In this document: positions 9,305 to 17,331 of the stretch, piece after piece
Layout of the letters: each line of letters starts with the position of its first letter
Numbering within the stretch: the first letter of the stretch is position 1
Source: Mycobacterium sp. Root265
GTDB lineage: Bacteria > Actinomycetota > Actinomycetes > Mycobacteriales > Mycobacteriaceae
Length of the DNA: 64,000 bases
Direction: 5' to 3'
NCBI RefSeq assembly: GCF_001428895.1
Contig: NZ_LMJA01000001.1
Span: 591,618-655,617 of the forward strand
Notes under the pieces: model-generated
What the model saw: the letters and a program-made list of their open reading frames with translations, nothing else
Told to the model about the DNA's origin: nothing
Databases searched by the model: none
Program-made: the position numbers and the translations under genes

Positions 9305-10567
9305 TCAGACCTGGGCGAACCGCTTTTGGTCGTAGAGCCGTGCCCACTCCGCGCGCGGACGGATCGAGGTGTCGACATCGGTGGCGGTCGCCCGCAGCGC
9401 GCCGACGGTCGCCTTCTCCTTGGGGGTGAGCTTGAACGGATCCCAGCCGAAGAACTTGCAGGAGTTCTCCCAGGTGATCTTGTTGATGTCGGAATCGTCG
9501 GCGCCTGCCGCGTTCAACTCGGCCAGCACCTGCTCGGGGGCGTCGGGCCAGAAGCAGTCCGAGTGCGGGTAGTCGCACTCCCAGGCGATGATGTCGATGC
9601 CGATCTCGTGGCGCAGCTTCAGCGAGGTCTTGTCGGTGACATAGCAGGCCAACGAGTGCTCACGGAACACATCGCTGGGCATCTTGTCACCGAAGTCGCG
9701 ACGCAACCACTTCTGGTTTGTGTAGTGCCGGTCGCTGCGGTCCAGGTAGAACGGGATCCAGCCGATACCGCCCTCCGAGAACGCGAACTTCAGGTCCGGG
9801 TAGTTGCGCATCGCCGGTCCCCACAACAGATCCTGGGCGCACATCGCCGAGACTTGGGTGGCCAGGATGATCAGGTTGTCGATGGGCGCGTTCGGCGCCA
9901 TGCTGATCGCCCCGAAACCGGTGCCGATGTGCAGACACATCACCACCTGCTCATCGGACAGCGTCTGGAACACCGGGCCCCAGTACTCCTCGTCGTGGTA
10001 GCTCGGAAGTCCTTCCAGGTGCGGGAGTTCCGGCATCGTGACCGCGCGGCAGCCCTTGGCGGCGACCCGTTTGATCTCCTTGACCATGGCCTCGGGATTC
10101 CAGGTGGGCAGCACCGCGATCGGGATGAAGCGGTCCGGGTAGGAGCCGGCCCACTCGTCGATGTGCCAGTCGTTGTAGGCCGACACCATCACCAGGGTGA
10201 CGTCCTCGCGGTGCATGTTGAGATGGCGGGCGGAGAACCCGGTGAACGTCGGGAAGCACATCGAGGCCAGGATGCCGTTGCGGCTCATGTCCCGGACGCG
10301 CTCGTGCACGTCGTACACGCCCGGCCGCATCTCGGCGAACCCGGCCGGGTCACGGCCCCATTCCTCGGCGGGCCAGGACACCACGGCGTTGAGTCCGCTG
10401 ACCCCCTGCGGCCTGCCCTGGTACATCCACTGATCGACGCCCTTGTCGTCGGTCACGACGATCGGGGCCTCGGATTTGTACTTGGCCGGCACGTGGTTCA
10501 GGAACATGTCGGGCGGCTCCACGACATGGTCGTCGATGCTCACCAGAATCAGGTCGTCAGTCTGCAT
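9305..10567 (-). CDS. Amidohydrolase-2 family metal-dependent hydrolase/decarboxylase
   Basis: 420 residues of TIM-barrel amidohydrolase type. SIDDHVVEPPDMF at the N-terminus is the first metal-binding block, followed by VVMCLHIGTGFG mid-protein and IIAWECDYPHSDCFWPD near the end with the metal-binding acid. This subgroup, common in mycobacteria, is related to aminocarboxymuconate-semialdehyde decarboxylases and often acts in aromatic or steroid breakdown. The substrate is unknown. Only 24 bases separate its start from the divergent AraC-family gene, which is its likely regulator. Confidence 0.88.
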   Translation of the reverse strand: MQTDDLILVSIDDHVVEPPDMFLNHVPAKYKSEAPIVVTDDKGVDQWMYQGRPQGVSGLNAVVSWPAEEWGRDPAGFAEMRPGVYDVHERVRDMSRNGILASMCFPTFTGFSARHLNMHREDVTLVMVSAYNDWHIDEWAGSYPDRFIPIAVLPTWNPEAMVKEIKRVAAKGCRAVTMPELPHLEGLPSYHDEEYWGPVFQTLSDEQVVMCLHIGTGFGAISMAPNAPIDNLIILATQVSAMCAQDLLWGPAMRNYPDLKFAFSEGGIGWIPFYLDRSDRHYTNQKWLRRDFGDKMPSDVFREHSLACYVTDKTSLKLRHEIGIDIIAWECDYPHSDCFWPDAPEQVLAELNAAGADDSDINKITWENSCKFFGWDPFKLTPKEKATVGALRATATDVDTSIRPRAEWARLYDQKRFAQV

Positions 10568-10591
10568 ACCTAACTAGTACCCTCGGATTCC

Positions 10592-11440
10592 GTGACCGTC
10601 TCTGCGCTATCGGACAGAGGTTTGACCTTTTCGGCCAACCTGGAACAACCCGGTCGGCCGGTCATCGAGCTGCGCCGCGGCGGCCACGCGCCCGCGGGCA
10701 GCTACCTCTACGAGGGTGACGGGCTGATCACCGGCTGGCACTCCCACGAGGTGCATCAGATCGAGTACGCGCTGCAGGGTGTCGTCGAGGTGGAGACCGA
10801 CGCGGGCCACTACCTGCTGCCACCCCAGCAGGCGGCCTGGATCCCGGCCGGGCTGGAACACCAGGCGGTGATGAACCCGGACGTCAAGACCGTCGCGGTG
10901 ATGTTCGACGCGCAGATGATCCCCGACACCGGTGACCGCGCCCGGATCATCGCGGTGTCACCGCTGATCCGGGAGATGATGATCTACGCCCTGCGCTGGC
11001 CCATCGACCGCGACGGCAGTGACCAGGTGTCCGACGGCTTCTTCGGCACGCTGGCCCATCTGGTCACCGAGGCGCTCGATCACGAGGCGCCGCTGAGTCT
11101 GCCGACATCGGACCATCCGATCGTCGCGGCAGCGCTGGCCTACACCAAGAACAACCTCGCATCGGTGACCGCAGACGATGTCAGTCGCGCTGTGGCGGTT
11201 TCGGAACGGACACTGCGCCGGTTGTTCTCCGACACCCTCGGGCTGTCGTGGCGGACCTATCTGCTGCACGCCCGGATGCTGCGCGCGATGGCACTGCTGG
11301 CCGCTCCCGGCCAGTCGGTGCAGGCCACCTCGTCGGCGGTGGGTTTCGACAGCCTCAGCTCGTTCACCCGCAGCTTCGCCCAGTTCTGCGGCGAGACGCC
11401 ATCCGCATATCGCAAAAGGGTTGCCGGCGAGAAGGATTGA
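10592..11440 (+). CDS. AraC-family transcriptional regulator
   Basis: 282 residues from a GTG. The N-terminal cupin (HSHEVHQIEYALQG, then PPQQAAWIPAGLEH) binds the effector, and the C-terminal third contains two helix-turn-helix units (DDVSRAVAVSERTLRRLFSD, SSAVGFDSLSSFTRSF), the AraC DNA-binding domain. It is divergent from the amidohydrolase with a 24-base gap, so both promoters overlap; the regulator probably senses the amidohydrolase substrate or a product. The gene ends five bases before the stop of the convergent TetR gene. Confidence 0.9.
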   Translation: MTVSALSDRGLTFSANLEQPGRPVIELRRGGHAPAGSYLYEGDGLITGWHSHEVHQIEYALQGVVEVETDAGHYLLPPQQAAWIPAGLEHQAVMNPDVKTVAVMFDAQMIPDTGDRARIIAVSPLIREMMIYALRWPIDRDGSDQVSDGFFGTLAHLVTEALDHEAPLSLPTSDHPIVAAALAYTKNNLASVTADDVSRAVAVSERTLRRLFSDTLGLSWRTYLLHARMLRAMALLAAPGQSVQATSSAVGFDSLSSFTRSFAQFCGETPSAYRKRVAGEKD

Positions 11441-11445
11441 CTCTG

Positions 11446-12087
11446 CTACGGCTTGCGGAACAAGCCGTCACGCAGCAGTTCGTTCACCGCCGCCTGCCAG
11501 CGCTGCAGTTGCTCCGGCGCGGTGAACGGCGCCGCCAGGTTCCGCTCGATGTGGCCGCGCATGCTGACCGCGCCGAGCGGCAGGATCAGGGCGTTGATGA
11601 CCGCCCATGGCAGGTCGATATCGGGGCGGGTCTCCCCGCGTTCGGCGCGCTGCTGCCAGCGCAGCATGCCGACCTCATACAGCTTGTCGAAGATCGTGGC
11701 GCCCAACTCGCTGCCGTCGACCAGGGCCCGGCCCAGATAGGCCGCCACGTCGGGATGCTCGGCGAACACCTTGTTCACCCGGCTACCCACCTCGGAGACC
11801 GAATCGGCGGCGACTTCGGGGATGGGCTGCGCCATCGGGGTGATCACCACCTCGACCACGAACTCGTCGACGGCCTTGATCAGTCCCGCCTTGGTGGAGA
11901 AGTGATGTTGCACGAGCCCGAGTGACACCCCGGCGGCAGCAGCAACCCCGCGCAACGTCGTGGCGGCGGTTCCGTGCGCCGCGAAACTCTGCAGTGCCGC
12001 GGCCCGGATCTTCTCGATGCTGCGTGGCACCTCAACGCCCGTCCCGCCGGCCTCAGATCTCACAATTGCCACCGTAGTCAATGTCAC
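11446..12087 (-). CDS. TetR-family transcriptional regulator
   Basis: About 213 residues from GTG 12087; GTG 12072 is an alternative. The N-terminal HTH is clear (IRAAALQSFAAHGTAATTLRGVAAAAGVSLGLVQHHF, about residues 26-62), followed by a helical ligand domain. No good Shine-Dalgarno sequence precedes either GTG, so the transcript may be leaderless. The gene is divergent from the WhiB6-like gene, and a perfect 20-bp palindrome lies between them. TetR proteins usually bind such sites as dimers to repress themselves and a neighbour, which makes the WhiB6-like gene the likely target. Confidence 0.85.
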   Translation of the reverse strand: MTLTTVAIVRSEAGGTGVEVPRSIEKIRAAALQSFAAHGTAATTLRGVAAAAGVSLGLVQHHFSTKAGLIKAVDEFVVEVVITPMAQPIPEVAADSVSEVGSRVNKVFAEHPDVAAYLGRALVDGSELGATIFDKLYEVGMLRWQQRAERGETRPDIDLPWAVINALILPLGAVSMRGHIERNLAAPFTAPEQLQRWQAAVNELLRDGLFRKP

Positions 12088-12102
12088 TCCACCACGGCTG
12101 GC

Positions 12103-12138
12103 CGATACGTCTGTATCGTAAGTACGATACAACCGTAT
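12103..12138. promoter_or_regulatory. TetR operator between divergent tetR and whiB6-like genes
   Basis: The core is TGTATCGTA (12112-12120), AG, TACGATACA (12123-12131): a perfect palindrome with 9-bp arms. Two more related half-sites flank it, CGATACGT (12103-12110) and CCGTAT (12133-12138), giving four half-sites. The core is 25 bases before the TetR start and about 52 before the WhiB start, a position suited to repression of both. It is markedly AT-richer than its surroundings. Confidence 0.8.
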
Positions 12139-12183
12139 GGTCCTGCAAACGATCAGTCGAGACGGAAGGGATGGTGGGGGGAC

Positions 12184-12453
12184 GTGTATCCGATAGCGAT
12201 CGAAGACGGAGTGTGGACGGCACCGTGCACACAGAATCCCGACCGGTGGACGACGACGGCGGACGAAGGGGCGAAGGCCTTGTGCCGTGCGTGTCCGCGC
12301 CGCTGGCAATGCGCGAAGGAGGCCTGCGTGACTCCGGGGGCGGAGGGTCTGTGGGCCGGCATCATGCTGCCACCGGCGGGACGTAGCAGGCAGTTCGCGC
12401 TCAAACAGTTGCGGTCGCTGGCCGAGCGCAACGCGGGCTCGGCCCGGCGCTGA
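12184..12453 (+). CDS. whiB6: WhiB-family iron-sulfur regulator, WhiB6-like
   Basis: 89 residues from GTG 12184. Four cysteines fit the [4Fe-4S] pattern (APCTQNPDRW, then LCRACPRRWQC with C-x2-C-x5-C). The turn motif GLWAG follows, then a basic C-terminus. The blocks CTQNPDRWTT, RACPRRW, EGLWAG and QLRSLAERN match my memory of M. tuberculosis WhiB6, which links redox and NO sensing to ESX-1 control. The protein is about 25 residues shorter at the N-terminus than that one, so the start may be wrong. No ESX-1 gene is nearby. Control by the divergent TetR is likely. Confidence 0.82.
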   Translation: MYPIAIEDGVWTAPCTQNPDRWTTTADEGAKALCRACPRRWQCAKEACVTPGAEGLWAGIMLPPAGRSRQFALKQLRSLAERNAGSARR

Positions 12454-12477
12454 TCACCCCGGACCCAGGTCGGCGAC

Positions 12478-12858
12478 CTACCGCGGCGGCGCACCCGAAC
12501 AGTCGGGATCTACCTGCACCGCATACGAGGTGATGGCACTGATCCGGGATCCGGTGAACTCGAAGATGTCGCATCCGGCAACGGCCGTGACGCCATTGGG
12601 CCCGCTGTAGCGGGCCACGGTGTCCACCGCCACCACATCGCCCTGAGCCGCGACCACACAGCGCTGCATGCTGGTCTCGGTGTCGGCCAGGCTCTCGCGG
12701 GTCTCACTGCAGGTGCGGATCACGGCGTCGGAACCCTCAAGCACCATGTAGCCCACGATCGTCCACCGGACGTCCCTGGCCAGATGCGGCAGCGACTCCT
12801 CGAAACGATGCGTGGAGAACGCCAGCGCGATGGCGCCGTGGTCGACCGGATCGTCCAT
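12478..12858 (-). CDS. SnoaL/NTF2-like fold protein
   Basis: 126 residues from ATG 12858, chosen because GAGGAGG lies just upstream; the longer open frame to 12969 has no such site. The pattern DHGAIALAFSTHRFEESLPHLARDVRWTIVG, then GDVVAVDTVARY and FTGSRISAITSYAVQ, fits a cone-shaped NTF2/SnoaL domain. These proteins may be small isomerases, hydrolases or ligand binders. Two cysteines are present. No catalytic assignment is possible. It is divergent from the alpha/beta-hydrolase gene. Confidence 0.65.
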   Translation of the reverse strand: MDDPVDHGAIALAFSTHRFEESLPHLARDVRWTIVGYMVLEGSDAVIRTCSETRESLADTETSMQRCVVAAQGDVVAVDTVARYSGPNGVTAVAGCDIFEFTGSRISAITSYAVQVDPDCSGAPPR

Positions 12859-12983
12859 GGGGTCCTCCTCGATCGCATGGCTGACAACGAAACTAGCGTG
12901 CGATCGACCATTCCATGGCGACCCGGGTACGCGTGGCAAAGGGCACGAATTTGCGCGCCTGTAATCCATGACACACTTTGCGG

Positions 12984-13904
12984 ATGGTTCCTCCGATTGC
13001 GCGCCCCAAGCTAGAGGGCAACGTCGCCGTCAGCGCTGACCGGCAACTCGGGTTCGCCGAGTTCGGTGATCCCCAGGGCCGGGCGATCTTCTGGTTGCAC
13101 GGCACCCCCGGGGCGCGCCGGCAGATACCCGCGGAGGCACGGGCCTACGCCGAGCTGGAGAAGATCCGGCTCATCGGCGTGGACCGTCCCGGAATCGGAT
13201 CCTCGACAGCGCACCAGTATCCCAACGTGCTGGCTTTCGCCGAGGATCTGCGCACCATCGCCGACACGCTCGGCATCGACAACTTCGCCGTCATCGGGCT
13301 CTCCGGCGGTGGGCCGTACACGCTGGCCGCCGCGGCCGCCATGCCCGACCGGGTGGTGGCCGCCGGTGTGCTCGGTGGCGTGGCCCCCTACGTCGGGCCG
13401 GACGGCATCGCCAGTGGCCTGATGAACCTCGGCTCGACGGTGGCGCCGGTGCTCGAGCTGGCCGGTGCCCCCATCCGGCTGGCAGCCGCCACGCTGATCA
13501 AGCTCATCGCGCCGGTCGGTTCACCGGCGCTGGAGATCTACGCCAGGATCTCCCCGGAGGGCGACCGCCGACTGCTGGCACGCCCGGAGTTCAAGGCGAT
13601 GTTCCTCGACGACCTGCTCAACGGCGGCCGCAAACAACTCGCGGCCCCGTTCTACGACATCGTCGACTTCGTCCGCGACTGGGGATTCCGCCTCGATGAG
13701 GTCAAGGTGCCGGTGCACTGGTGGCACGGCGACAAGGACCACATCGTGCCGTTCGCGCACGGCGCGCACGTGGTGTCGCGGCTGCCGGAAGCCGAGATGA
13801 CGGTGCTGCCCGGCGAGAGCCACCTCGGGGGGCTCGGCTGCGCCGAGGAGATCCTCCGTACGATGCTTGACATCTGGGATCGCGACGGCCGCGGCTCCCG
13901 CTGA
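12984..13904 (+). CDS. Alpha/beta-hydrolase fold protein
   Basis: 306 residues from ATG 12984 (a TTG six bases upstream is also in frame). Motifs in order are the oxyanion-hole region FWLHGTPGARRQ, DRPGIGSS, the nucleophile elbow GLSGGGPY (Ser near residue 110), a late acid in WHGDKDHIVP and the histidine in GESHLGG. The triad therefore looks complete. The substrate is unknown. It starts an apparent operon with two LLM oxidoreductases (14- and 9-base gaps), suggesting they act on one oxidised or esterified substrate. Confidence 0.87.
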   Translation: MVPPIARPKLEGNVAVSADRQLGFAEFGDPQGRAIFWLHGTPGARRQIPAEARAYAELEKIRLIGVDRPGIGSSTAHQYPNVLAFAEDLRTIADTLGIDNFAVIGLSGGGPYTLAAAAAMPDRVVAAGVLGGVAPYVGPDGIASGLMNLGSTVAPVLELAGAPIRLAAATLIKLIAPVGSPALEIYARISPEGDRRLLARPEFKAMFLDDLLNGGRKQLAAPFYDIVDFVRDWGFRLDEVKVPVHWWHGDKDHIVPFAHGAHVVSRLPEAEMTVLPGESHLGGLGCAEEILRTMLDIWDRDGRGSR

Positions 13905-13918
13905 AAGGAGTTCGGCAC

Positions 13919-14779
13919 GTGGAACTTTCGGGAACCGGAATCTGGAGCTCACACCTGCGGTACGGCGACGCCGGGCAGGCCGCCGAGGCCGCGGCCGAAC
14001 TGGAGGAGCTCGGCTACACCGCCCTCTGGATCCCCGATGTCGGCGGACCGGTGCTCGACTCGGTCGAGAACCTGCTGACCGCCACCAAGACGGTCACCAT
14101 CGCCACCGGCATCCTCAACCTCTGGATGCACGAGCCCGCCGAGGTGGCCGCCGCACATGCCCGGCTGTCGTCGGCGCACGGACGCCGGTTCCTGTTGGGC
14201 ATCGGTGTCAGCCACGCGCCGCTGATCGATTCGAAGTCGCCGGGTACCTACCGCAAGCCGCTGGCCGCCACCGCGGCCTTCCTGGACGGGCTGGACAACG
14301 CCGAGCAGCCGGTGGCCGCCGAGGACCGCGTGCTCGCCGCGCTCGGGCCGAAGATGCTGCGCCTTGCCGCCGACCGGTCGCGTGGTGCGCATCCCTACCT
14401 GGTCACCCCCGAGCACACCGCCGGGGCCAGGGAGAAACTCGGCGACGGACCGCTGCTGCTGCCCGAACAGACCGCCGTGCTCAGCGAGGACGCCGATTTC
14501 GCCCGCGGGATCGGACGCGAGTGGGTGCGTGGCTACCTGGCCATGCCGAACTACGCGAACAACCTGCTGCGTTCCGGCTTCACCGAGGACGAAGTGCACT
14601 CGGTCAGCGACCGGCTGGTCGATGCGATCGTGGTGTGGGGCAACGAGGAAGCGATCCTGCAGCGCGTCAACGAGCACAAGGCCGCCGGCGCCGACCATGT
14701 GTGCGTCCAGGTGCTCGACTCCGACCTGTCGGCACTCCCGCTGGAGCAGTGGCGCCGGCTCGCACCCGTGCTGAACTGA
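13919..14779 (+). CDS. LLM-class F420-dependent oxidoreductase (short type)
   Basis: 286 residues from GTG 13919 with AAAGGAG nine bases upstream. The sequence has the luciferase-like TIM-barrel pattern: ELEELGYTALWIPDVGG, TKTVTIATGILNLW, and RRFLLGIGVSHAP. This matches the F420-dependent branch that mycobacteria have in large numbers. A distinct C-terminal part (YANNLLRSGFTEDEV, then HKAAGADHVCVQVL) completes the barrel. It is the second gene of the operon and is likely cytoplasmic. Hydride transfer with F420H2 is family knowledge; the substrate is unknown. Confidence 0.87.
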   Translation: MELSGTGIWSSHLRYGDAGQAAEAAAELEELGYTALWIPDVGGPVLDSVENLLTATKTVTIATGILNLWMHEPAEVAAAHARLSSAHGRRFLLGIGVSHAPLIDSKSPGTYRKPLAATAAFLDGLDNAEQPVAAEDRVLAALGPKMLRLAADRSRGAHPYLVTPEHTAGAREKLGDGPLLLPEQTAVLSEDADFARGIGREWVRGYLAMPNYANNLLRSGFTEDEVHSVSDRLVDAIVVWGNEEAILQRVNEHKAAGADHVCVQVLDSDLSALPLEQWRRLAPVLN

Positions 14780-14788
14780 CACCCGCCG

Positions 14789-15727
14789 ATGGGTGAGCTC
14801 GATATCGGCGTCTACGTCCCCCAGATGGGGTTCACCTATGCCGACGTGCTGCACCGCGCGGTGCGCTGCGAGGAATTCGGCATCGGGTCGCTGTGGCTGT
14901 ATGACCATCTCTGCGGCCCGGGGATGCCCGAGATCGACTCCCTGGAGGCGTGGACCCTGGCCACCGCACTGCTGGCCCGCACCGAGCGGCTACGCGTCGG
15001 ACATATGGTGTTGTGCAACCAGTTCCGCCATCCCGTGGTGCTGGCGAAGATGGCCACCACGCTCGATCAGATATCGGCGGGCCGCCTGCAACTGGGGATC
15101 GGCAGCGGCTCCATCGAAGACGAACATCGGCGCACCGGCCTGGACTGGGGGTCTTTCGCCACCCGTTCGGCTCGTCTCGCCGAATCGCTGGAGATCCTGA
15201 CCCAGGCGTTCGACACGGGCACCGTGGACTTCACCGGTGCGCACTACGCCGTTCGCGAGATGCCCATCCGTCCCGGTGCGGTCCAGCAACCGCGCCCGCC
15301 CATCGTGGTCGGGGGCGTCGGCGAGAAGTACACGCTGCCACTGGTGGCGCGGTACGCCGACGTGTGGAACGTGCCCACCTACGCACTCGGCGAGCTGGAA
15401 CACAAACTGGCCGTACTGCGCGCCATCTGCTCCGATATCGGGCGCGATCCGGCCACCATCGTGATGTCGGTGGAGGCGGTGATGGCACTGGCACCAGACG
15501 AGCAGTCGCTGCCGAAGGTCCGCGAGTTCGCCGAGAAGCGATTCGGTGGACCGGGTTTCGGACTCGCCGAGGGCGGACTGATCGGCACCGCACCGATGAT
15601 CGTCGAGCGGTTGCGGCAATGGCAGGACATCGGATTCGGCCAGGTCGTGTTGTTCACCCACGACCGCGCCTCCGATCAGACCCTGGAAATCCTTGCCTCC
15701 GAGGTCATCTCCGAGTTCGCGGGCTAG
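14789..15727 (+). CDS. LLM-class F420-dependent oxidoreductase
   Basis: 312 residues. LLM blocks are [58 protein letters not shown], and [30 protein letters not shown], all typical of F420-dependent reductases of the bacterial luciferase superfamily. It is the third gene of the operon, nine bases after the previous stop. Its TAG overlaps the cinA stop codon on the other strand within the tetranucleotide CTAG. The pairing of two different LLM proteins with a hydrolase suggests a short catabolic or detoxification route. Confidence 0.9.
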   Translation: MGELDIGVYVPQMGFTYADVLHRAVRCEEFGIGSLWLYDHLCGPGMPEIDSLEAWTLATALLARTERLRVGHMVLCNQFRHPVVLAKMATTLDQISAGRLQLGIGSGSIEDEHRRTGLDWGSFATRSARLAESLEILTQAFDTGTVDFTGAHYAVREMPIRPGAVQQPRPPIVVGGVGEKYTLPLVARYADVWNVPTYALGELEHKLAVLRAICSDIGRDPATIVMSVEAVMALAPDEQSLPKVREFAEKRFGGPGFGLAEGGLIGTAPMIVERLRQWQDIGFGQVVLFTHDRASDQTLEILASEVISEFAG

Positions 15728-17007
15728 TCGGTCTGCAGCGCCAGCAGTTCGCTGCGCAGCAGGTGCATCGCGACCGTCGTCGATCGCTCGCGCACATCGC
15801 TGCGGTCACCGGGCAGCCGCAACGTCCGCACCTGCGTTGGCCTGCCGCTCAGCGCCACCCCGAAACACACCGTCCCGACCGGCTTTTCCGCCGAGCCGCC
15901 GCCGGGCCCGGCGATCCCGGTGATACCGACCGCGGTGTCGGCGCCGAAGCGGGCCAGCGCGCCTTCGGCCATCGCGCGGGCCACCGGCTCGGATACCGCG
16001 CCGTGGTCGTCGATCAGTGCGGCGTCCACGCCGAGCAGCGCCACCTTGGCGTCGTTGGAGTAGGACACCACGCCGCCGACCAGGTATGCCGACGACCCGG
16101 CCCGGTCCGCCAGCCGGGCGGCCAGCAGCCCCGCCGTGCACGACTCCGCGGTGGCGAACCGGCGCCCGGCCAGCAGCGCGGCCACCTGATCGTCGATGAG
16201 TGCGCCGTCCTCGGAGAACAATTCTTGTGGATAGCGATCCCGCAACAGGTCGATCAGCGCGGCGTAGGCGCCTGCGGCGGGCGGTTCGTAGCGGGTGACG
16301 ATCTCCAGCTCGCCGCGGCGAAGACAGGTGGTGACCTCGAGATCGGAGAATCCGTCGATGCGGGTTTCGGCGTCCCGCAGTGTTTCCGCGAGCCCGGACT
16401 CGGCAAGCCCGAACATCCGCACCGTCTCCTGGCGGTACTCGGTGCGTCCGGCGATCGCCTGCTGGACGGCGAGCGACTCGACCGCACGTGACCACATGGG
16501 CTGCAGTTCGCGCGGCGGGCCGGGCAGCACCACGACGGTCGGCCCGTCCCCCGCTGCGCTCAGGACGACTCCTGGTGCGGTGCCCACCGGATCGAGGATT
16601 TCCGCACCGGCGGGCACCATGGCCTGCTTGCGGTTCGCGGCCATCACCGCCTCGAAATCGACGCCGTGGCGCCCGGCCATCAGGGTGCGCAGGATTTCGG
16701 CGATGCGGACTTCGAGCGGACCGTCGAGCACCAGTTCACGGCCGGCGAAGCGAGCCACGGTGGCCACCGTCAGATCATCGGCCGTCGGGCCGAGGCCGCC
16801 GCTGGTGATGATGAGGTCGACACCCTCGCCGGCGAGGAAACGCAACTGCGCCTCGATATCGTCGGCGCGGTCACCGCACTGGGTGACATAGGCAAGCTCC
16901 ACGCCCAGTTCCAGCAGCCGGTCGGCGAGCCAGGGTCCGTTGAGATCCTGGATCCGCCCGGTCAGCACCTCGGTGCCGGTCACCACGATCGCCGCGCGCA
17001 CAGTCAT
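15724..17007 (-). CDS. cinA: CinA family protein (nicotinamide-nucleotide amidase type)
   Basis: 427 residues, full length. An N-terminal molybdopterin-binding-like COG1058 domain carries [20 protein letters not shown] and [13 protein letters not shown]. The C-terminal CinA domain carries [15 protein letters not shown] and [17 protein letters not shown], the signature of nicotinamide mononucleotide deamidase activity. The known role in bacteria is pyridine nucleotide salvage, sometimes with ADP-ribose pyrophosphatase activity from the N-terminal domain. Mycobacterial CinA has been linked to tolerance of NAD-adduct drugs. Confidence 0.95.
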   Translation of the reverse strand: MTVRAAIVVTGTEVLTGRIQDLNGPWLADRLLELGVELAYVTQCGDRADDIEAQLRFLAGEGVDLIITSGGLGPTADDLTVATVARFAGRELVLDGPLEVRIAEILRTLMAGRHGVDFEAVMAANRKQAMVPAGAEILDPVGTAPGVVLSAAGDGPTVVVLPGPPRELQPMWSRAVESLAVQQAIAGRTEYRQETVRMFGLAESGLAETLRDAETRIDGFSDLEVTTCLRRGELEIVTRYEPPAAGAYAALIDLLRDRYPQELFSEDGALIDDQVAALLAGRRFATAESCTAGLLAARLADRAGSSAYLVGGVVSYSNDAKVALLGVDAALIDDHGAVSEPVARAMAEGALARFGADTAVGITGIAGPGGGSAEKPVGTVCFGVALSGRPTQVRTLRLPGDRSDVRERSTTVAMHLLRSELLALQTD

Positions 17008-17032
17008 GGTCTGAGCCTAGGCAGCCGCCACG

Positions 17033-17257
17033 TCAGTGCGTCAGCCAGCCCTTCACCGTCGCCAGGTCGCGGGTGTACTGCTCCATGCCGTCGTCGTGGT
17101 AGCGGGAACCACCGCTGATCGCCTCGTCGCCCTGCCAGATCACCCGGATACGCGCTGCGCCCCGCAGGTAGATGTCGACCCGGTCGGCGATGCGCCGGCT
17201 CCACCCGCGTTCCGCGGTGATCTCGGCAAGCGCCTGCCGTTCGGTTACGTCGGCCAT
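17033..17257 (-). CDS. Small conserved hypothetical protein
   Basis: 74 residues starting at ATG 17257, which has AGGAGG six bases upstream. An ATG six bases further upstream abuts the ribosome binding site and is less likely. The sequence is mixed charged (ITAERGWSRRIADRVDIYLRG, then IRVIWQGDEAISGGSRYHDDG) with no membrane segment or cysteine. It is 25 bases upstream of cinA in the same orientation, so it is likely co-transcribed with cinA. No family is recognised. Confidence 0.7.
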   Translation of the reverse strand: MADVTERQALAEITAERGWSRRIADRVDIYLRGAARIRVIWQGDEAISGGSRYHDDGMEQYTRDLATVKGWLTH

Positions 17258-17331
17258 CGTCATCCTCCTGTGGTGGGCTGGCCTCCATCCTCCCCTGCCG
17301 CACCATCGGCGTCCGGGCCGCCCCACGCCGG

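Noticed and set aside
14950-16491. 513-codon plus-strand frame spanning the second LLM gene and cinA
   Set aside because: It crosses from the sense shadow of one gene into the antisense of another, with low-complexity Arg/Gly composition.
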